This document shows positions 55,973 to 64,000 of a stretch of DNA of 64,000 nucleotides, in pieces. This DNA comes from Scilla litardierei. Its lineage: Eukaryota > Streptophyta > Magnoliopsida > Asparagales > Asparagaceae. Numbering within the stretch: position 1 is the stretch's first letter; the number at the start of each line of letters is the position of its first letter. The DNA is taken from the NCBI GenBank assembly GCA_030789695.1, contig CM061141.1, positions 163,647,579 through 163,711,578 on the forward strand, given 5' to 3'. The translations under genes were made by a program, and so were the position numbers. The notes beneath the pieces were generated by a model. That model saw only the letters and a list, made by a program, of their open reading frames with translations, was not told the DNA's origin and searched no databases.

Positions 55973-56569
55973 AAATAGGCGTCTAGGCAGCTATCATTTC
56001 ACTGTCTAGTCTCTTTTACGCTAAAAACAAGGAAGTGGCCTAAAAAGATGGCCCTACGCAAGAGTTGGCAAGTTTCACTTGCCTGCAAGTCAAACGTCTG
56101 AATACACCGTCCAAAAGAGTCCAGAGTCCAATTCTACCTATGTGCACAAGTCCACCGGCCTACATTCATTTTATTAATCTTTGATTAGTGAATTTAAAAC
56201 ACTTTGAAAACATCGATTTTTAGTCTTGATTAACATGCTAAGGGTTGGGGTCCTAAGTGTGCAGATCGTTACCTCAACACGTCGCGAAAGCTACACTGGC
56301 GTCGGGTAGCGACGCCAGGGGTTGGAATAAAAGAACGCGCTCCAAGTCCTGATTCCAAAATAGATTCCTTGCTGGAAAGATCAGAGCAGCAACCGGGGCA
56401 ACGAATCCAGATTCCAAAGCTAGCACGTGTGACGACGAGCTACAACGTATCGCAACGTCGTAGGCAGCAAATCCTCGAAGAGAAAGCACCTAGGTGGGGC
56501 CCACAGTAGTGCTAGGGGCCAATGGGGGACCCACAACACCTCTGGAGAACTTGGGGGCCCACGGTGGTA

Positions 56570-57025
56570 AGCGGTGCGACGGATGCGGGGTTGCGACGAT
56601 TGCCTCTCGGTCAAACACAGCCGGTGCGGGGACTTGGCTCGGTCAGACACGGTGGGCAGGCTGTGCAGCGCAGCGGGGTCGGTCATAGCGGCGGGTGCGG
56701 GGCGAAGTCTCAGTCGGTGCGGGAGATTGGGCTGGTCGGGCACTTGGGGCGGGCGCTGCAACGTTGCAAGCATTGCAATGTTGCGGAGTGCGGGTGTGAG
56801 CGGGCGGGCGCCTCGGTCAGACACGGGGCGATGCGGGGCGACGGAGCGAGGCAATGGCGCAGTGCGGAGCGGGGTCGGTGCGAGCGAGATCTCTCGGTCA
56901 GACCGAGAGAGTCTCTTGGTCAGACACGGGCGATGCGGGCGAACGGTGCAGCGGTGTGGAGCGGGTGATGGTGTGGGGCAGCTGTCGGTCGGTGCGGGGA
57001 AAACCAAGGGAATTCCTCGGTCGGT
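56570..57025. repeat. GC-rich CGGTCAGACACGG/CGGTCGGTGCGGG tract in element I LTR
   Basis: About ten irregular copies of CGGTCAGACACGG or CGGTCGGTGCGGG between the TATA box and the hairpins, in the transcribed part of the LTR. The long Arg-rich frames here come from composition. Confidence 0.7.
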
Positions 57026-57131
57026 GCGGGCGGCGGCTGTGCAACGTTGCGACGAATCGTCGCAAGTGGGTTTTTGGGTTTTGGGAGCGGCTAGGGTTAA
57101 TTGCTTGCGAAAATAGGTCTTCCTAGGGATT

Positions 57132-57141
57132 GTTTATATAG
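57132..57141 (-). promoter_or_regulatory. TATA box of element I LTR
   Basis: Sense CTATATAAAC, about 590 bp into the LTR. Confidence 0.75.
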
Positions 57142-57727
57142 TGTAGAGGGGTTGACTTGGTCTAGGGCTAAATCTAATAGGATTAGGAGTTCAAAATATT
57201 TTAAAATTCGAATCTCTCCTTCTCAAACCCATACATGGCTAGGGTGCGGCCAAGATGAGCTGAGATTTGGCTCAAAAATTGTTTGAAACGTTTTAAACTT
57301 AATAAAATTTTATTTGGCCGAAAATACTTTAAAACATAGCTATTAAAAATTATTATAAACCTTGCTAAAAATATAAAATATGTTAATTAAACTCCAAAAA
57401 TTATAAAATAAATATCGGGGTGATCGTGGTGACTAGAGGAAGGTAACTAAGAAGACGGATCTCAATTTCGACGTCGGACGACGAAACTAAAAATAGAAAC
57501 GTCGCCCGTCAAAAGTGAAAATCACAACTTCTCTTTGAATAAGGTCAAATCATGGGAGAACGACCCGAGAAATGTCGTTCCAATTAGTGCCACAATTTAA
57601 TACTCTCAGAGACGTTCGCAACGACATATCACACCAAAGTGTTCACAAACAAACAAAGTCTAAAATAAATACGTGCATGGTCAAAAGCACGTGCACGATC
57701 AAAGTACAACAAAAACAGACCGTTACA

Positions 57728-57739
57728 TCCTCCCCACCT
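57728..57739 (-). other. Polypurine tract of element I
   Basis: Sense GGTGGGGAGGA immediately before the LTR TGTAACGG, the usual form in Tekay/Del-type elements. Confidence 0.88.
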
Positions 57740-57768
57740 TAGAAATGATTCTGTCCTCGGAATCAACA

Positions 57769-60700
57769 TCAAGCACTGCTCGGGAAAAGATGCGGGAAGC
57801 GCTCTCTCATGTCATCCTCACGCTCCTAGGTGGACCCACTTGGGGAACCGTGACGCCACTGCACTCGAACCAAGTCGACGGTCTTATTCCTCAGCTGCTT
57901 CTTCCGTCGATCCAGAATCTCAACTGGCTGCTGATCAAAGGTAAGATCTGGACGAACCGTGATCTCTGAGAAATCCACAGCATGGGACGGATCACTAACG
58001 TATCGACGTAACTGAGATACGTGAAATACGTCGTGAACACCCACCAGTGACGGTGGCAACGCCAAGAGATAAGCCACAGCTCCAACTCTCTCCAGAACGT
58101 CAAACGGCCCAATGAACCTCGGACTCAGCTTGCCTCTCTTCCCAAATTGGATAACTCCACGGTTCGGAGAAATCTTCAGAAAGACATGATCTCCAAGCTG
58201 AAACTCCAGATGCCTCCGTTTAGCGTCAGCCCAATGCTTGAAACGGTCCTGCTCAATCCTCAGCTTCTCCCGGATGTTCATCACAACATCCACGTCCTCC
58301 ACAATCATCTCCAGTCCTAACAGCTCCCGATCTCCAATGTCATCCCAGCTCAGTGGCAATCGACATTTCTTTCCATATAGTGCGGCAAAAGGCGCCATAC
58401 CAATACTCGCCTGGTAGCTGTTATTATAGGCAAACTCAACATGATGGAGATGATCCTCCCAAGATCCCTTGAAGTCCAACATGCACTCTCTCAGCATGTC
58501 CTCTAAAATCTGAATCGTCCTCTCGGACTGGCCATCCGTCTACGGGTGGTACGCCGTGCTGAAACTCAAACTCGTACCCAATCTCTTCTACAGACTCTGC
58601 CAAAACTGAGACGTGAATCTCATGTCTCTGTTCGACACGATACTCACAGGGACTCCGTGAAGTCGTACGATCTCCTGCACGATTCACGTTACATCACTAT
58701 CTAAACTAGGAAAAGGAAATAGAAACGGAGAGTAAAATAATTTACCTCCATGTATCTCCTCGCTAGTGTCTCAGTAGACTGTCCTACTCGGAAGGGAATA
58801 AAGTGCGCGGATTTGGTCAATCGATCTACGATCACCCAAATCGCGTCATTCTACTTCGGACTCCGAGGTGGTCCAGTCACGAAATCCATAGTGATGTGTT
58901 GCCACTTCCACTCTGGAATCGGAAGCGGTTGTAGCAACCCTGTCGTACGCTGATGCTCCGCTTTTACCTGCTGGCAAACCAAACACTTGGCTACACTCCG
59001 AGCCACACTCCTCTTCATACCATGCCACCAATAGTTCAGACGAAGATCCTTGTACATCTTGGTCCCACCAGGATGTACAGAATACGGCGAACTGTGTGCC
59101 TCCACCAATAATTCCTCTCTGATATCTCCAGCTGGCACTCACAACCTGGCTCCAAATCTCAACGAGCCATCCTCATGAATCAAGAAGTCAGTCCGCAGAC
59201 CGGCTTCCACCTGCTCCCGAATCTTCACCAGCTTAGCATCTCCAGCCTGTCCAGCCTTGATCCTATCCACGATCGCCGACTGTATCTGCATACTCATCAA
59301 CAAAGAAGTCTCTCCAGGAAGAACAATCTCGATACCAGACTCGCAAAAATCCTGCTGCAATCTACACTTCGAAGTCAACATCATCACCGCTCGAAGTCTG
59401 CTCAGCGCATCCGAAACCACATTCACCTTGCCAGGGTGATACGACAAGTCAATCTCATAGTCCGACATGAGCTCCAACCATCGACGTTGTCGCATGTTGA
59501 GCTCCTTCTGAGTAAAAATGTACTTCAAGCTTTTGTGATAAGTGAAGATCTTCACCTTCTCACTCAGCAGGAAGTGCCTCCAAATCTTAAGCGCAAACAC
59601 GACAGCGGCCAACTCCAAGTCATGTGTCGGGTTATTCTTCTCATGAGCCTTGAGCTGACGAGAAGCATACACAACCACGTGCCCATGCTGGTGCAACACA
59701 CAACCAAGACCCTTGCCAGAAGCATCGCAAAAGATCTCGAATCCTCCACTCCGATCAGGCACAGCAAGAACATGGGTAGTCGTCAACCTCTCCTTCAAAA
59801 CATCGAAAGCCCTCACACAATCATCAGACCAAACAAATGGTACATCCTTCCGCGTCAATCTGGTCATCGTCTCAGCAATCCGAGAAAAGTCCTTAATGAA
59901 ACGCCGATAATAACCTGCAAGCCCAAGGAAACTCCGGATCTCAGACGCTGACTGCGGAACAGGCCCCTCTCTGATAGCCTTAATCTTTTCGAGATCCACC
60001 GAAATTCCATCGCCTGACACCACATGCCCGAGAAAAGCAACTCTATCCATCCAAAACTCGCACTTGGAATACTTAGCATACAACCGATGCTTCCTCAAAA
60101 TCTCCAACAGTGTCCTCAAGTGCGATGCATGCTCTTCCTCCGACTTTGAATAGATCAGGATGTCGTCAATACAGATAACGACAAACTTGTCTAGAAAGTC
60201 GTAGAAGATCAGATTCATCAGGTTCATAAAAACTGCGGGCGCATTGGTTACACCGAAGGGCATAACCACGAACTCGTAGTGACCATACTTCGTCCTGAAC
60301 GCTGTCTTCGGGATGTCGTCCTTCTTCACCTTGAGCTGATGGTAACCGCTCCTCAGATCCAACTTAGATAACACCCTCGATCCTACAAACTGATTAAAGA
60401 TGTCATCTATACGAGGCAATGTGTATTTATTTTTGATGGTCACAGCATTCAACTCCCTGTAGTCCACGCACATGCGACGTGAACCATCCGTCTTCTTCAC
60501 CAGCAACACCGGTGCTCCCCACAGAGACACACTGGGATTAATGTAACCCTTCTGCAAAATATCATCCAGCTGTCTACGCAACTCCTCCAACTCTGCTGGT
60601 GCCATACGATACGGAGCCTTCGAAATAGGCTGCGCTCCCGGAATAAGATCGATCGAAAACTCGAGCGCTCGATCGGGTGGCAGTCCTGACATCTCCTGAG

Positions 60701-61165
60701 GGAAGACGTCGTCGAATTCATGTACCACAGCTGGTCTACTCTGCTCCATCTGCATAGCAACAATCTCCACCGGTCTGGCCCGAAATCTGACAGGGCCAAG
60801 CGAACTGCTACATCGACTGAACTCAAACACTGGATGTCCAGGGATCTCGAACACCACCTTCTTCCTCCGACAATCGATCGTAGCATAGAAACTCGCTAGC
60901 CAATCCATCCCAAGCACTGCATCGTAGTTGATGATGTCGTGGACAATAAAATCAGCGTAAAGCTCATGTCCACAGACCAACAAAGGGCAAGAATTGCAAC
61001 CACGATGCACCGAGATCATGCCATTTCCTGTAACGATGTTCCAACTCTTGGGAAGAGTGGATGTTGTCAAGGAATGCTTCTCCACGAAGCTCCGGGATAT
61101 AATGCACATCGATGCACCAAAGTCAAAGAGGACTCGTGCAGGAAACGTGCAAACCAAAATCACAC
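57769..61165 (-). pseudogene. pol of element I: protease, RT, RNase H, integrase, chromodomain
   Basis: Protease near the start ([14 protein letters not shown]; catalytic DSGA is DFGA). RT has [15 protein letters not shown] and the catalytic [11 protein letters not shown] (about 60180). RNase H has [15 protein letters not shown], with [10 protein letters not shown] where TDHKSL is usual. The HHCC zinc finger of integrase spans 59090-58940. The core has [19 protein letters not shown] (usual SDRD) and TDGQSERTIQ. The chromodomain PVEILDRRKKQLRNK leads to the stop at 57769. In-frame stops occur at 59139, 58851, 58588, 58540 and near 57823. A 71-bp intron-like stretch (58675-58745) splits the integrase core. 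The frame starts at the 3' end of the upstream intron-like stretch, with no own start codon needed. Confidence 0.92.
58675..58745 (-). other. Putative spliceosomal intron 2 in integrase of element I
   Basis: Sense GAG|GTAAAT at the 5' side and ATCGTGCAG|GAG at the 3' side, 71 nt, T-rich. Removal joins RRYME to EIVRLHG in phase, giving the usual integrase sequence with no extra or missing residue. Kept in, it shifts the frame (71 is not a multiple of 3) and brings stops. Confidence 0.75.
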
Positions 61166-61280
61166 CTAACAGACAATCTAACAATCAAACCCTATTCTAG
61201 CAAACAATCATATGCAAGCAAAAAACATAATCTAACAACCAAAACTAACTAAAGAAAGAAACAACTAGCCAGAGGGTTAC
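61166..61280 (-). other. Putative spliceosomal intron 1 between gag and protease of element I
   Basis: Sense GCAG|GTAACC and TCTGTTAG|GTGTG, 115 nt, T-rich with a TTGATTG-type branch context. Removal joins EVIAG to [14 protein letters not shown] in phase. Unspliced RNA would end gag at a TAG 32 nt into the intron (61249), so splicing could choose between Gag and Gag-Pol. Confidence 0.78.
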
Positions 61281-62397
61281 CTGCGATAACCTCGTCCACA
61301 GCCTCGTTCTCCACTGCAGTCATCAGGAAGGCATGCCTCCTCGGCTGAACAGCCAGCTGAAACGCCTGCCTATGTGGAATGAGAGGCGCTCCACGTCCAG
61401 CAAGTACATGTGCTCTCTGCTGCAACGGCTGGGCTGCAACTGGTCCCCTCTGTAGCTGTGCTCCATCCGGTCCTCTCCTCAACAGGTTCGCATGCTGACA
61501 ATCCTTCGCTACATGAGTAGCGTCTCCACAGACCAGGCACTGCCCCAGAAATCTCCTGTACTGCTCCTTGATGTGGCCAGTCTTGCCGCAAAAATGGAAA
61601 GTCTTCACAGTAGGCCCACCTGGCCTCTTGAACTACACTGGCTGGCTAGGCTTGAACCCAGGCCTAACCACTCCTCTAGCCTGCTCCATATGCCTCTTCC
61701 CAGCTCCAGAAATCTGTCCTCTCTTCTGCCTCGCAATCAACTCCTGCCTCATAGCAGCTACCAGCAACTTCTGATATGACTCCAGATCTGACGAAGACAT
61801 CAGGCTCTGCAAGTCTAGGGTAAGACCCTGCAGAAACCTCTGAGCCTTCTCCTCAGCATCCTCCACCATCTTTGGCGCGAAGCGACTCAGCCTGGTGAAC
61901 TCCTGATGGTACTGGTCCACCGTCAGATTTCCTTGCTTCAGCTCAATGAATCGCTGCAACATCTCCCTCCTGACAGCCTTCAGAAAGTACTCCTCATCGA
62001 ACCTGGACTTGAAAGTAGCCCAAGGTATCGACGTCATCAACAGCTCCTCCTCTGCATCCCACCAGTTGCGGGCATTATCCTTGAGCTGCTTCTTCACCAA
62101 ATCAACCTATCCAGTCGGGTTGACCTTCGACATCTTCAGATTATCCTCGGTATTCCTGATCCACTCCTCAGCAGCCAACGGTCCTTCAGATCCATCAAAG
62201 TAAGTCGGGCCCAGCTCCTGAAACTGCTTCGCTCCTGGCTCAAAGCGATGGTCACTCTGGGTATTCTGAAGCATACCCTGCTGCACCTGCATCATCTGAT
62301 GCATCATCCTCATGATCTCGGCATTGGTGGGCTCTCTATCCGGTACCTCAGCACGATTGGGCCCACTACCAGATCGGGTCTGTCACCTTCCAGCCAT
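61281..62397 (-). pseudogene. gag of element I
   Basis: Met at 62397 (MAGR) with a TGA at codon 5, then a frame to 61281 with two more stops (62107 and 61633). The gag domain includes YFDGSEGPLAAEEWIRNTE, ARNWWDAEEELL, WATFKSRFDEEYF and GNLTVDQYHQEFTRLSRFAP. Two zinc knuckles follow: the first is damaged (FCGKTGHIKEQY) and the second complete (CLVCGDATHVAKDC, about 61540-61495). All stops are single changes in one frame, so decay was by point mutation. Confidence 0.9.
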
Positions 62398-62541
62398 CTA
62401 ATGACATAGAAAACGAACAAAATTAGACTCAATAGCTTAATGACTTGGATGTTGTAATTTATTTAATGGACATTCCGTTATTATCTTCGTTCAGTTTAAT
62501 TCACAATTGCAAGATGACCTGCATGGGCCACCAACAAAACC
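62398..62541 (-). other. Leader of element I between LTR and gag
   Basis: Sense GGTTTTGTTGGTGGCCCATG follows the LTR end. The primer site must lie here, but I could not match a tRNA. Confidence 0.5.
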
Positions 62542-64000
62542 TGTCACGCCCCGCTTCCCAAAAACGTGGAGGCGAAGCGTGAGAAGGTCTGCTCAGACTT
62601 GAAGCTACAAAGCTGCAAGTCCGATAAGTGTCAATCAACTTTAAATAGCAGGTCCTTGCAACGCGAAACGGAACAAAGATAACAAAAGAAAATGAGACAA
62701 AAGATAAATCTCAGAATATCCATAATAATAAACTCCAACATCGCAGAAAAGCCACCAGGCTAAAAGAAAAGAGTCTAAAAAGAGGCCCCAGCATGGCCAA
62801 CATAAGTACAAAGTACAAAAGCAAAGAAATGGTGCTACACACCGACAACTAACAGCAACCTAAACAAAACCAACTCAAATCAGTCTCTAAGACTGGTCAC
62901 CGGTGTCCACAAACTCCTCGTCAAACGTAGGCTCCGGCTCAGCGTCAGCAAACACCTCGTCCTTAGCTACGGTCTCTGGCTCAGGGTGTAACATGTGACA
63001 CCCAAAAGAGCAAGGGGCACATGTCAGCAAGTCTAAAAAGACTTGTACAAGGAAACTGAAAGTACAAGTAAAAGCAACCTAGCAGTTCTAGCATGATGCA
63101 ATGACATGGCAGTTAAAGTATGAGAGCAACAGGTAAAGTAAAGTACAACAAGCAACTAGCATGGCATGGCAAGAGTAGCAAACTACTATCATTCACAAGT
63201 CACGTTTTCATGTCGTGCACAGAGTTCACGCCTTACAGCTGAAGTGGCTATACGGGCACACTTCTACACTGAGTGGTCGCTCAACCCTACCCCTCCACGT
63301 GTATCGAGCCAGGGCCTTACCCCCGAACGGGAATGCTCGCTTCTGGATCACGAGCCAGGAAGTGTTTTTTATGATGGCATAGGGGTGCACCTAGCCTGGA
63401 CAAGCAAGTACAAGTATGTAACGTGTGCTACGAATGCAACATTCAATGCATGGATGTCATGACATGGCAAGTAGTAAAGTGTACAGGTAAGGAATTTAAA
63501 CATGGCAGTTACAAATGCATGAACAGACAAGTTTAAAAGGGTTGGATCTAGCTTCGTGTCAAGCTAGATCAAATGTGGTGACGGATCTAGTTTCGTTGTC
63601 AAACTAGATCAAATAGGCGTCTAGGCAACTATCATTTCACTGCCTAGTCTCTTTTATGCTAAAAACAAGGAAGTGGCCTAAAAACATGGCCCTACACAAG
63701 AGTTGGCAAGTTTCACTTGCCTGCAAGTCAAACGTCTGAATACACCGTCCAAGAGAGTCCAGAGTCCAATTCTACCTATGTGCACAAGTCCACCGGCCTA
63801 CATCCATTTTATTAATCTTTGATTAGTGAATTTAAAACACTTTGAAAACAACGATTTTTAGTCTTGATTAACAGGCTAAGGGTTGGGGTCCTAAGTGTGC
63901 AGATCGTTACCTCAACACGACGTGAAAGCTACACTGGCGTCGGGTAGCGACGCCATGGGTTGGAATAAAAGAACACGCTCCAATTCCTGATTCCAAAATA
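62542..64000 (-). repeat. 5' LTR of element I, truncated by window end
   Basis: Sense end CGGGGCGTGACA. It aligns with 54904-56360 with scattered point differences and small indels. Twin hairpins are at 63545-63610; the first loop has lost one base. Confidence 0.92.

Larger units (their letters stand above)
54904..57727 (-). repeat. 3' LTR of element I
   Basis: Sense start TGTAACGGTCTGTTTTTG and end GGGTGTGACA, 2824 bp. TATA at 57132-57141. A GC-rich repeat tract is at 56570-57025 and twin hairpins at 55906-55972. The outer 1.45 kb matches 62542-64000 closely. Confidence 0.92.
54904..64000 (-). mobile_element. Element I: Tekay-like chromovirus (Ty3/Gypsy) with two putative introns
   Basis: Full 3' LTR, polypurine tract, complete but decayed gag-pol with a C-terminal chromodomain, and the first 1.46 kb of the 5' LTR before the window ends. 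Pol order protease, RT, RNase H, integrase, chromodomain defines a chromovirus; style and LTR ends suggest Tekay/Del. At least seven in-frame stops and three altered catalytic residues show it is inactive. The left flank gctat (54899-54903) would be the target duplication. Confidence 0.9.

Noticed and set aside
56420..57116. Arg/Gly-rich frames on both strands of the I LTR
   Set aside because: They are products of the GC-rich CGGTCAGACACGG tract.
58745..61165. Element I as an intact, active chromovirus
   Set aside because: Seven or more stops and altered protease, RNase H and integrase catalytic residues are present.

Overview
The whole 64-kb window is a stack of nested plant transposable elements. 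I found no host protein gene, tRNA, rRNA, CRISPR array or bacterial-type feature. The organism is a flowering plant, probably with a large, repeat-rich genome: the elements are Athila, Tat and Tekay-type Ty3/Gypsy, SIRE-type Ty1/Copia, LARD-like derivatives and Helitrons, the primer sites match plant tRNA-Asp and initiator tRNA-Met, and LTRs reach 2.4-2.8 kb. I cannot name the species.

Layout, read as insertions. Copia element F is the oldest layer seen (27735-28332, 44678-45844, 53880-54047), and its LTR received three insertions. (1) Tat-like element C (19546-27734). C holds a solo LTR of the D family (22501-25087) and was cut by Athila-like element B (15804-19545). B was cut by Athila-like element A (1-15803), and A was cut by LARD-like element D (4062-13061). 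(2) SIRE-like Copia element E (28333-44677), which holds two abutting Helitrons (30616-35226), the first carrying a solo LTR K (31086-32223). (3) Gag-only SIRE-like element G (45845-53879). At the right, SIRE-like LTR H (54048-54903) abuts F and is cut by Tekay-like chromovirus I (54904 to beyond 64000). Matching 5-bp target duplications support D (ggtga), D-prime (ggggc), E (cttag), K (gatat) and G (ataca).

Coding content shrinks in steps. E and I carry decayed gag and full pol. A and C keep gag and protease, with no reverse transcriptase or integrase visible. G keeps one open gag. D keeps LTRs, primer site and polypurine tract but no gene, apart from a short relic of a Copia pol C-terminus. 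Most stacked elements therefore had to borrow polymerase and integrase from relatives.

Three observations deserve priority. Element I has two stretches (61166-61280 and 58675-58745) that look like spliceosomal introns and restore the gag-pol frame exactly when removed. Elements A and E, from different superfamilies, both carry a second copy of their LTR-specific palindrome array plus a TATA-like box upstream of a 3' accessory ORF, which looks like an internal promoter. Several LTR families carry hairpins whose stems change in compensating pairs, pointing to conserved RNA structure.
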